A stretch of DNA of 27,153 bases, taken from a bacterium UBA6115 (lineage in GTDB: Bacteria > Bacillota_A > Clostridia > Christensenellales > Aristaeellaceae). The position numbers and the translations under genes were made by a program. Shown piece after piece: positions 15,688 to 22,540 of this stretch. Within the stretch, counting starts at the first letter, position 1. The number at the start of each line of letters is the position of its first letter. Location: assembly GCA_002428405.1 (NCBI GenBank), contig DIWD01000070.1:27307-54459 (forward strand). The letters run 5' to 3'. The notes below the pieces were generated by a model, which saw only the letters and a list, made by a program, of their open reading frames with translations, was not told the DNA's origin and ran no database searches.

Positions 15688-16673
15688 AGGAGATGCGTTT
15701 TCCGCCCTGGGCGGTCTGGCTGATGGCGCTTGGCCTGATTGCCTTTATCATGATGATTGTGATAAGCATCAGGCGCAACCGCGGGATCAGGAGGACGCTG
15801 TTCTCCTTTCCATATGGTTTGTGGATCGTGCTGTTTACGCTCATCCCCCTGTTCCTGATCGGGTACTACGCCTTCACTGACCGCGCCGGGTCCTTTACGC
15901 TGGATAACTTCAAGACCTTCTGGGACAGCAACTATGAGATGAATAAGCAGTTGGTTGAGTTGGGCATCGATCCGGCGACCCTGGGCAGCGCGCGGGGCAA
16001 TGTGAATGTGGATACGCTGATCTATTCCCTTTGGATGGCTTTCCTGTGTACGCTGACCTGCCTTTTGCTGGGTTACCCGGCGGCGCTGTTCATGGCGGAC
16101 AGGAATTTCCGGCTGGGCAGCACATTGGTGGTGCTGTTCATCATTCCCATGTGGATGAATTTCCTGCTTCGCACCATTGCCTGGATGAGTCTGCTGGAGG
16201 ACAACGGTCTGATCAACACCCTGCTGACATTGATCGGCCTGCCCAGGATGCAGCTGATGTACAACTCACAGGCTGTGCTGCTGGGGATGATATACAATTA
16301 CCTGCCTTTTATGGTCTTCCCGATTTACAACGCCCTGAGCAAGCAGGACCAAAGGCTGTCCGAAGCCGCGATGGACCTGGGCGCCAACGCTGCGAAGACC
16401 TTTGTCAGGATCACCATGCCGCTCTCCCTTCCCGGCGTTATATCCGGCATCACCATGGTATTCATGCCTTCTGTCACCACTTTCTTCATTCCGCGTGTCC
16501 TGGGGGGCGGCAACACCGAAATGTTCGGGGACCTGATCGAGCGCACCTTCCTTTCGGCTGACAACTGGAACGTGGGGAGCGCGTTGAGCCTGATCATGAT
16601 GGTGCTGATTCTCATGAGCCTCAGCCTTCTTCGCAAGGTGGATCCGGAGGGTGAAGGGGGGAGCATGATTTGA
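15684..16673 (+). CDS. potB: Spermidine/putrescine ABC transporter permease PotB, N-terminally extended
   Basis: The ATG at 15684 overlaps the potA stop (ATGA). The protein has 329 residues against roughly 275-290 for usual PotB. It begins with an extra hydrophobic helix (about 9-27) and a basic stretch ([10 protein letters not shown]), before the normal first helix (about 42-62, [20 protein letters not shown]). A longer outer loop (about 75-110) also contributes. The permease EAA loop reads [20 protein letters not shown] (about 231-250), which contacts PotA. The extra helix would change the topology or act as an uncleaved anchor. Function is sure from family and operon; the meaning of the extension is not. 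Confidence 0.93.
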   Translation: MKEMRFPPWAVWLMALGLIAFIMMIVISIRRNRGIRRTLFSFPYGLWIVLFTLIPLFLIGYYAFTDRAGSFTLDNFKTFWDSNYEMNKQLVELGIDPATLGSARGNVNVDTLIYSLWMAFLCTLTCLLLGYPAALFMADRNFRLGSTLVVLFIIPMWMNFLLRTIAWMSLLEDNGLINTLLTLIGLPRMQLMYNSQAVLLGMIYNYLPFMVFPIYNALSKQDQRLSEAAMDLGANAAKTFVRITMPLSLPGVISGITMVFMPSVTTFFIPRVLGGGNTEMFGDLIERTFLSADNWNVGSALSLIMMVLILMSLSLLRKVDPEGEGGSMI

Positions 16674-17461
16674 GCAAGCTGATCAGGCGCGGCTATCTGG
16701 CCCTCATCCTGCTGTTCCTGTATGTGCCCATCCTTGTGCTGATCCTCCAATCTTTCAACGCCGGGATCAGCCGCGCCAAGTGGGAGGGCTTCTCCCTGAA
16801 ATGGTATGCGGATCTGTTCAAAAGCCCCTCCATCATGAACGCGCTGTACATCACCGTCACCGTCGCGCTTTTGGCGGCCCTGATCGCGACTGTGCTGGGC
16901 ACCCTGGCTGCCATTGGGATATACGCCATGAAGCGCCGCTCCCAAGCTATCATGATGACGCTGACCAATATCCCCATGACCATGCCGGACATTGTGACCG
17001 GCATCTCCCTGATGCTGCTGTTCATCTTTACCCAGGTGCCCCGCGGGTATTTCACCATGCTGCTGGCGCACATCACCTTCAACATCCCCTATGTCATCCT
17101 ATCTGTCCTGCCCAAGCTGAAGCAGATGAACCGCTACAGCTATGAAGCGGCGCTGGACCTGGGCGCGACGCCCGGGTACGCGCTGCGCCATGTCATCCTG
17201 CCCGCCGTGATGCCGGGCGTCATTACCGGAGGGCTGCTTGCCTTCACGCTGTCGCTGGATGACTTCACCATCAGCTACTTTACGACCAGCCCTCTTGTCC
17301 AAAACCTGTCCACGCTGATTTACTCTGAAGCCCGAAAGGGCATCAAGCCCACCATGAACGCCCTGTCGGCGCTGATGTTCATCGCATTGCTGGTCCTGCT
17401 GTTGACGGTCAACCACCGCGCATCCAAAACAAATGAAACCAAAAATGGAGGGAAATTATGA
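16670..17461 (+). CDS. potC: Spermidine/putrescine ABC transporter permease PotC
   Basis: A TTG start at 16670 overlaps the potB stop (TTGA), behind a GGGGGGAG ribosome site. The 263-residue protein is of normal PotC length with about six membrane helices, the first at about 7-27. The EAA loop is EAALDLGATPGYALRHVILP (about 159-178). It pairs with PotB to form the channel. Its stop overlaps the potD start (ATGA), so potA-potB-potC-potD are all translationally linked. Confidence 0.94.
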   Translation: MSKLIRRGYLALILLFLYVPILVLILQSFNAGISRAKWEGFSLKWYADLFKSPSIMNALYITVTVALLAALIATVLGTLAAIGIYAMKRRSQAIMMTLTNIPMTMPDIVTGISLMLLFIFTQVPRGYFTMLLAHITFNIPYVILSVLPKLKQMNRYSYEAALDLGATPGYALRHVILPAVMPGVITGGLLAFTLSLDDFTISYFTTSPLVQNLSTLIYSEARKGIKPTMNALSALMFIALLVLLLTVNHRASKTNETKNGGKL

Positions 17462-18495
17462 AAAAGACTGTTTCTATGCTCCTGGCACTCCTGCTGGTCC
17501 TGGCTGCAGCGCCAGCCTTCGCCGAAGGCGTGGTCAACGTGTTCAACTGGGAGGATTACATCAACGAGGATGTCATCCTTTTGTTTGAGGAAGAAACCGG
17601 CATCAAGGTCAACTACATGAACTTCACCCTGAATGAGGACATGATGGTGCATGTGCGCAACAGCCCCGGCGCCTTTGACGTCGTGTTCCCCTCAGACTAC
17701 GCGATCGAGCGGATGATTTCTGAAGAACTGCTTCAGCCGATTGATTTTGAGAAAGTGCCCAACGCGGCCAACATCCTGGATTGGCTGCTCAATCCTGATT
17801 ATGATCCTGACAATCAGTACTCTGTCCCCTACATGTGGGGCACGGTGGGCATTCTGTATGACACAGAGCGTGTCACTGGGCCGGTTGACTCCTGGAGCGT
17901 ATTGTTTGATGAGCAGTACAAAGGTGAAGTGTTCATGATGGATTCACCGCGCGACACTTTGGGAGTGGCGCTCAAGTACCTGGGTTATTCCGTCAACTCC
18001 AAAAATCCTGTTGAGATCCAGGCCGCGGCCAACCTTCTGATCGATCAGAAACAGAAAGGGATCGTCAAGGCCTACCAGGTGGATGAAACCAAGGACAAGA
18101 TGGTCGCGGGCGAGGGCATCCTGGCGCTGGTATGGTCCGGCGACGCGCAATATGCCATCAACCTGAAGGAAAGCCTAGCCTATGTGGTGCCCAGGGAGGG
18201 GAGCAATGTCTGGGTAGACGGCATGGTCATTCCGGCGAGCGCCCAGAACATCGACAATGCCCATCGCTTCATTGACTTTCTCTGCAGGTCGGACATCGCC
18301 CAGCTCAACTGCGAGTACATCGAATACTCCTCTCCCAACGCGGAGGCAATCAAGCTGATGGGAGAGGACTACACAGAGAACACCAACCTGAATCCCAGCC
18401 AGGAAACCATCGACAGCTGTGAGTTTTTCCATGACAACCAGGACGTGAAGATACTGTATGACACATTCTGGGGCCAGGTCAAGAACGCGAAATAA
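17458..18495 (+). CDS. potD: Polyamine-binding protein PotD
   Basis: The ATG at 17458 follows GGAGGG. The 345-residue protein has a signal peptide (1-22, cleavage AFA before EG) with no Cys, so no lipid anchor is seen. The mature part keeps the known polyamine-site residues by alignment from memory with E. coli PotD: W in FNWEDY, the FPSDY segment, W in LVWSGDA, and W-x-D in VWVDG. It should therefore bind spermidine or putrescine and feed PotABC. The following gene starts at the base after its TAA. Family and role are well supported. Confidence 0.94.
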   Translation: MKKTVSMLLALLLVLAAAPAFAEGVVNVFNWEDYINEDVILLFEEETGIKVNYMNFTLNEDMMVHVRNSPGAFDVVFPSDYAIERMISEELLQPIDFEKVPNAANILDWLLNPDYDPDNQYSVPYMWGTVGILYDTERVTGPVDSWSVLFDEQYKGEVFMMDSPRDTLGVALKYLGYSVNSKNPVEIQAAANLLIDQKQKGIVKAYQVDETKDKMVAGEGILALVWSGDAQYAINLKESLAYVVPREGSNVWVDGMVIPASAQNIDNAHRFIDFLCRSDIAQLNCEYIEYSSPNAEAIKLMGEDYTENTNLNPSQETIDSCEFFHDNQDVKILYDTFWGQVKNAK

Positions 18496-19710
18496 ATGCG
18501 ATCAGCATGCAAGCGTCCTTTCATCATTATACTGGCTGTCGCTTTGCTCTGGGGGGCTTTGCCTTTCTCAGCGTTCGCCCTGGAAACTTCGCTGAAGGAG
18601 GGCAGCCGGGGACAGGAGGTCCTGGACCTGAAGACCCGCCTGTTTGATTTGGGGTATATCCAAAGCCTGAAGAATGTCTCAAATCGCTATACTGCCGATA
18701 CAGCTGAAAAAGTAAAAAAGTTCCAGCTTCAAAACAGCCTGCCCCAGACGGGGGAGGCTGATCTGGATACGCTGGAAGCGATTTACTCGCCGCAGGCTGT
18801 CAAGGCACCCCTGTCTGATGACCGCCCAATGTACAACATCCTGCCTGATACCATGCTGCAAATGGATTTCCCCGGTATGCCTGCGCTTGATGAGGCGGGT
18901 TTTCTGGCTTCACCCGGCAATCCCTACGTATACGGCGACCGGGACGTGGGCATATGGCGTTACATTTCCGGCAGCCTTCGTGTCGACATTGCGCGGTACC
19001 ATCAATCCGACGGCGAGATCGAGTGGTTTGAGGTGTATGTCAGCTTCAGTGAAGGCGGAAAACCTGTAACGGTTGAATCCAGGAAAGACGGGACAGCCTT
19101 CCAGTCTCCGCTGAGACTGGCGGAGGAGGCGCAGGCGGTATGCGCCATCACCGACGACTTTTACCGCTACCGCGTCAAATACAAACAACGCCCCGGAATC
19201 GTGGTCCGGGACAGCGAAATCAAGGCTGACCGCACGTACGCCCAGGACCGTTCCCGTATACCATCCCTGGAGGTTCTTGCGATGTTTGGGGATGGAACGC
19301 TGAAAACGTTCGCCTCAGACGCGCATACCGCGCAGGAGTATATCGATATGGGCGTGACGGACACCTGGGCATTTGGGCCTGCTTTGGTCCAGGAAGGCGA
19401 AGTGCCGCGCTATTTCTACTCAAAGGATTACCGGAGTTACCGTGAGCCGCGTTGCGCCTTTGGCATGCTGGAACCCGGCAAGTATTGCGCCCTGGTCATC
19501 ACAGGACGAAAAATAGGCAGCCGCGGCGCGTATTTCGGCTGGATGGCGGAGAAGATGCAGGCGATGGGGGCGAAGGAAGCGCTGAACCTCGACGGCGGCG
19601 GTACGGTTGCGCTCATCTTCCAGGGGGAAATGATCAACCATTCCGAAAAGAACCAGTCCAGCCGGGAGGTTTCCGGCCTGATTGCCTTCAGGGAACCGGG
19701 GAGTCCTTAA
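18496..19710 (+). CDS. Secreted peptidoglycan-binding / phosphodiester glycosidase-family protein
   Basis: The ATG immediately follows the potD stop (TAA-ATG, no gap) and has no clear ribosome site of its own, so translation probably depends on potD. The 404-residue product has a signal peptide (about 1-28, cleavage near AFA). A PG_binding_1 domain (about 33-95, GSRGQEVLDLKTRLFDLGYI) comes next, then a spacer. A C-terminal NAGPA/phosphodiester glycosidase domain (about 250-402) follows, with DTWAFGPALVQEGE, LVITGRKIGSRGAY and LNLDGGGT (363-370, the family hallmark). Members cleave N-acetylglucosamine phosphodiesters or related wall glycans. Its presence in a polyamine uptake operon is unexpected. 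The domain is firm; the substrate is unknown. Confidence 0.87.
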   Translation: MRSACKRPFIIILAVALLWGALPFSAFALETSLKEGSRGQEVLDLKTRLFDLGYIQSLKNVSNRYTADTAEKVKKFQLQNSLPQTGEADLDTLEAIYSPQAVKAPLSDDRPMYNILPDTMLQMDFPGMPALDEAGFLASPGNPYVYGDRDVGIWRYISGSLRVDIARYHQSDGEIEWFEVYVSFSEGGKPVTVESRKDGTAFQSPLRLAEEAQAVCAITDDFYRYRVKYKQRPGIVVRDSEIKADRTYAQDRSRIPSLEVLAMFGDGTLKTFASDAHTAQEYIDMGVTDTWAFGPALVQEGEVPRYFYSKDYRSYREPRCAFGMLEPGKYCALVITGRKIGSRGAYFGWMAEKMQAMGAKEALNLDGGGTVALIFQGEMINHSEKNQSSREVSGLIAFREPGSP

Positions 19711-19717
19711 AGAGATA

Positions 19718-19760
19718 AAAAGACGGGAGCGCTGCCATATCGGCAGCGCTCCCGTTTCAT
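19718..19760. terminator. Bidirectional terminator between the pot operon and the second potD
   Basis: A 14-base perfect stem, ACGGGAGCGCTGCC (19723-19736) with GGCAGCGCTCCCGT (19742-19755), around loop ATATC. A-rich sequence lies to the left and T-rich to the right, serving both convergent units. Confidence 0.9.
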
Positions 19761-19781
19761 TTGGGGTTTATTCGTCGGATA

Positions 19782-20816
19782 TTACTGCAGTTTGAACTCC
19801 GCCCATATTTCCTGGTATTTGCTCTCGTATTCGCCGACATCCATGATGAATTCGGTCTCGCCCAGGATATTCGCCGGGATCCTGACAGCAGGATTGTCCC
19901 TTAAGTATTCGGGGATGAAGGGATACGCGGTTTTCACAGGGGAAAGGTAATACTGCATGGCGGCGGTGTTTCCGGCGACCTCGCTGTCCATCAGGAAATC
20001 AAGCAGCCGGTGGGCGTTGCCCGGGTGCGGCGCGTCTTGCGGGATCACGAGGGAGTCGATCCCAAAGCCCATGCCCTCCTTGGGATAAACCACTTTCAGG
20101 TTTGGGTTGCTGTCCATTGCCAGGAGGACAAAGGGCGTAAACATATAGCCCACGCTCACTTCCCCGGAGAGCAGGTCATTATGCGGGGTGTCATAGTTGA
20201 AGGAGCGGATATTGGGGCGCAGCAGCATGAGCTTTTCCCTGGCCTGATTCAGCTGCGCGTCGTCCGTGGTGTTGAAGGAATAACCCAGGGTCTTCAGTGT
20301 GATGCCGATGATGTTGCGCGCGTCGTCAATGATGACGATGCTGTCCTTCAGCGCAGGGTTCCAAAGGTCCTCATATCCCGTTATCTCAATATCTACCAGA
20401 CTCGGATCATAGATGATCAGCGGCGTGCCCGCGGTATAAGGCACGGTGTACTCATTGTCCGGATCATAATACTGGGAGAGGAAAGCCGGGTCCAGGTTGA
20501 TGTAATTGGGCAGCAAGTCTTTATTGAGCTTTTGCAGTTTTCCATCCTTGCGCAGCATGTTCAGCGCATAGTCGCTTGCCAGGATGACGTCAAACTCACT
20601 GCCTGCGGCGCTCATTTTCAACAGCATCTCTTCATTGGTGGCGAAATAGGTATAGTTCACCTTGATGCCGGTTTCCTCAATAAACCGCGCGACGGTCGCG
20701 TCGTCGATGTAGGTCGCCCAGGTGAAGAGGTTGAGGGTCTTCTCCTCTTCGGCCAGCGCCAGTGGGAGGGTTGCAAGCAATGCGAGTGCCAGCAGCAGGG
20801 ACATCAGTCTTTTCAT
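19782..20816 (-). CDS. Second PotD-like binding protein with altered ligand site
   Basis: The ATG at 20816 follows GAAAGGAAAA; an upstream in-frame TTG lacks a site. The 344-residue protein has a Sec signal peptide (1-22, cleavage near ALA) without a lipobox Cys. The fold matches PotD: LFTWATYIDD, EETGIKVNYTYF, ASDYAL and PKEGMGFGIDSLVIP. Compared with PotD from the neighbouring operon and with E. coli PotD, the VWxG tryptophan becomes GYMF and the W-x-D tryptophan becomes G-x-D. The polyamine-stacking pair is therefore changed while the Asp stays. It may bind a different cation or amine and share the PotABC channel. It lies 24 bases after sua5 on the same strand and has no permease genes of its own. 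Confidence 0.87.
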   Translation of the reverse strand: MKRLMSLLLALALLATLPLALAEEEKTLNLFTWATYIDDATVARFIEETGIKVNYTYFATNEEMLLKMSAAGSEFDVILASDYALNMLRKDGKLQKLNKDLLPNYINLDPAFLSQYYDPDNEYTVPYTAGTPLIIYDPSLVDIEITGYEDLWNPALKDSIVIIDDARNIIGITLKTLGYSFNTTDDAQLNQAREKLMLLRPNIRSFNYDTPHNDLLSGEVSVGYMFTPFVLLAMDSNPNLKVVYPKEGMGFGIDSLVIPQDAPHPGNAHRLLDFLMDSEVAGNTAAMQYYLSPVKTAYPFIPEYLRDNPAVRIPANILGETEFIMDVGEYESKYQEIWAEFKLQ

Positions 20817-20840
20817 TTTTTTCCTTTCTTTTGTCAACCT

Positions 20841-21875
20841 TTATTTTCCCGGGTCCTCATCAGCGTCGAGTATATCAAAACTGGCAGCCCGCGCCAGCCG
20901 GTTCATGACCGCAAGCCCCAATCCGTCGCTGATGAGCGTTTCGGACAGGATGCGCTCAATCCCTTCCTCATCCGCCTGCCTGAGCAGATAAAAGAGCCTG
21001 TGCGCTGTCTCCTTCGCATCCCGTCCCAGCGAGTGTACATTGAGATACCGGTAATATTCTACCCGATCCTCCGGCGCAAGAATCCATGTCTTTCCGTTTT
21101 CCCCTGCCAAACGCAGAATCAGCTCACACACCCTGTCCGGATCTCCTTTTACCAATGTCATCCGTGCCCTGGGCGCATAATGCCTGTGCCGCATTCCGGG
21201 GGAGGGGGCGCGCTCATCGTCCTTCATTTCGCGCAGGACGCTGTCGGAAACCCTGCATTCCCCGGCGACCATTGCGATCATTTCCGGCGTCACCGCGCCG
21301 GGGCGCAGAACCAGAGGAGACGGGCCGGTTGCATCCACCACCGTGGATTCAAGCCCGACGTCGCTTGCCCCGCCGTCAAGCACCAGGGGAACCAGGCCGT
21401 CAAGGTCGTCCAGAACGTGCCGCGCGGTCGTCGGGCTGGGGCGTCCGGACCGGTTGGCGCTGGGGGCGGCTATCGGAAAACCGCATGCCCGCAGCAGCTC
21501 GCGGGCTGCCGTGTGGCTGGGCGCGCGCAGCGCGACCGTTTCAAGCCCTGCGCTGACTTCCTTGGGGATGCCTGCCTTTCTTCGCACGATCAAGGTCAGC
21601 GGCCCCGGCCAGAACGCGTCCGCCAGCATATCAGCCAGCGAGTTCCATTCACCGCACGCCTGCGCGGCTTCTTTGTCCAGCACATGCAATATCAGGGGGT
21701 TATCCGCCGGACGGCCCTTCACGGCAAAAATACGGCGCACCGCGCCAGGCAAAAGCGCGTTTGCTCCAAGGCCGTATACCGTTTCCGTCGGGAAGGCGAC
21801 CAGGCCGCCGTCAGCCAGGATGCGGGCCGCTTTGCCAATGCCCTCCCTGCCGGCGGGCAGGCAGTCAGTTTTCAT
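20841..21875 (-). CDS. sua5: L-threonylcarbamoyladenylate synthase, Sua5 type
   Basis: The ATG at 21875 is preceded by AAGGG at good spacing; a GTG at 21890 is the alternative. The 344-residue protein has the YrdC domain (about 10-200) with LVAFPTETVYGLGANA, KGRPADNPLILHV, WPGPLTLI and APSANRSGRPSPT. The Sua5 C-terminal domain follows a linker that begins PSPGMRHRHYAP. It makes threonylcarbamoyl-AMP from threonine, bicarbonate and ATP for the t6A modification of tRNAs reading ANN codons. Immediately upstream lies a candidate 6S RNA, whose terminator may leak into this gene, since no separate promoter is visible. A potD paralogue follows 24 bases later. Confidence 0.94.
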   Translation of the reverse strand: MKTDCLPAGREGIGKAARILADGGLVAFPTETVYGLGANALLPGAVRRIFAVKGRPADNPLILHVLDKEAAQACGEWNSLADMLADAFWPGPLTLIVRRKAGIPKEVSAGLETVALRAPSHTAARELLRACGFPIAAPSANRSGRPSPTTARHVLDDLDGLVPLVLDGGASDVGLESTVVDATGPSPLVLRPGAVTPEMIAMVAGECRVSDSVLREMKDDERAPSPGMRHRHYAPRARMTLVKGDPDRVCELILRLAGENGKTWILAPEDRVEYYRYLNVHSLGRDAKETAHRLFYLLRQADEEGIERILSETLISDGLGLAVMNRLARAASFDILDADEDPGK

Positions 21876-21910
21876 GTAAAAGCCCTTCACGCATTGTTAT
21901 TCATGGAATA

Positions 21911-21943
21911 CAAATAAAGAAAGCGTCAGGATTGTCCTTCCGC
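21911..21943 (-). terminator. Terminator-like hairpin after the 6S RNA candidate
   Basis: On the minus strand GCGGAAGGA, loop CAA, TCCTGACGC (tandem G-A pairs inside the stem) is followed by TTTCTTTATTTG. It is imperfect, so partial read-through into sua5 is possible. Confidence 0.5.
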
Positions 21944-22143
21944 TTGCTTAAGAGATAGCCCAAAGTGCCGCTGCCCGCCATTTTTTCACCCGCTATGTTC
22001 AGCAGGCCGGTGTCCCGCAACAGACTTTTACCGTCCCCTGTCGCTTGCGCGGGGGCGTGGCAGCCATCTGCTGACGAGGGCTCCGTTTCGTAATCTGTGG
22101 GTAAAAACAGAGGGCTGGCGCACACTTCAGGTGGTATCCCTGC
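21944..22143 (-). ncRNA. ssrS: Candidate 6S RNA
   Basis: A perfect promoter points into this stretch and a terminator-like hairpin follows, giving an RNA of about 200 nt, the usual size of 6S RNA. The two ends pair as a long rod. On the plus-strand numbering, 22135-22140 pairs with 21952-21957, 22123-22128 with 21962-21967, 22112-22119 with 21967-21976 (with bulges) and 22099-22107 with 21982-21991. An open bubble follows (22074-22098 facing 21992-21999), and then an apical stem begins with CAGCAG/CTGCTG (22068-22073 with 22000-22005). Inside it lies a CCCC/GGGG hairpin with a GCAA tetraloop. This closing stem, bubble and apical stem layout is that of 6S RNA, which traps the sigma-A holoenzyme. 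A minus-strand open frame here has no ribosome site. A sua5 leader or another ncRNA is the alternative. Confidence 0.6.
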
Positions 22144-22149
22144 AGAACG

Positions 22150-22178
22150 ATTATAGATTCGGGCGCAGATGCTGTCAA
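22150..22178 (-). promoter_or_regulatory. Perfect consensus promoter of the 6S RNA candidate
   Basis: Minus strand TTGACA (22178-22173), exactly 17 bases, TATAAT (22155-22150). It is the only fully consensus promoter I found in the window; expected start near 22143. Confidence 0.85.
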
Positions 22179-22255
22179 GTCTCCGGAACAGGATGCTTCG
22201 ATTCATACACATATCGGAGCGTTCTGTCCATTTTTCATGCATGAGGAATATAATG

Positions 22256-22479
22256 AAGCCCTGCTATGAAAGCAGGGCAGAGATTGTAGACAAACGATAT
22301 CCAAGGGGAGTTTCAGAGGGCACAGCCCTCTGACTGTCATCGTTTCATTCGGCTTTGCCGGGCGGGCGGGGAGAATTGCGAAGGGTTTCATTCCTTGCAT
22401 TTTCACTGACCGGGAGCGCAGCGACCAAGTGAAAATGCCCGTTCTTCCAAAATGACAAAGTGTCCGCAGACACTTTGTC
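22256..22479. repeat. Hairpin-rich intergenic element
   Basis: No coding signal is seen here. Four perfect hairpins lie in a row: GCCCTGCT/AGCAGGGC (22258-22278), AGAGGGC/GCCCTCT (22315-22331, nested within AAACGAT/ATCGTTT at 22292-22298 and 22339-22345), GCATTTTCACT/AGTGAAAATGC (22397-22407 and 22428-22438), and GACAAAGTGTC/GACACTTTGTC (22454-22464 and 22469-22479, loop CGCA). The first is, apart from one loop base, the reverse complement of the rpoC terminator hairpin, so the element is framed by inverted copies about 230 bases apart. It may be a dispersed extragenic repeat or a structured RNA tail. Confidence 0.5.
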
Positions 22480-22484
22480 GACAC

Positions 22485-22511
22485 AAAAAGCCCTGCTTTT
22501 ATAGCAGGGCT
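22485..22511 (-). terminator. Rho-independent terminator of rpoBC
   Basis: On the minus strand AGCCCTGCT, loop ATAAA, AGCAGGGCT, then TTTTTGTG. It starts about 30 bases after the rpoC stop. Confidence 0.85.
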
Positions 22512-22540
22512 GAAGATAGGTCGGTTTGAGGTTTTTGGCC

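Noticed and set aside
20010..21917. Plus-strand open frame of 635 codons over the second potD and sua5
   Set aside because: It runs antisense to two clear genes. High G+C codon use leaves the opposite strand free of stops; there is no ribosome site and no family-like sequence.
21911..22143. T-box or metabolite riboswitch before sua5
   Set aside because: I looked for the T-box AGGGTGGNACCGCG signature and for cobalamin, THF, SAM and GEMM core motifs and saw none. The rod-like pairing fits 6S RNA better.
21901..22484. Two minus-strand open frames (21901-22242 and 22203-22484) in the sua5-rpoC gap
   Set aside because: They cross the promoter, the paired ncRNA and the hairpin cluster, have no ribosome site, and show no recognisable protein pattern.
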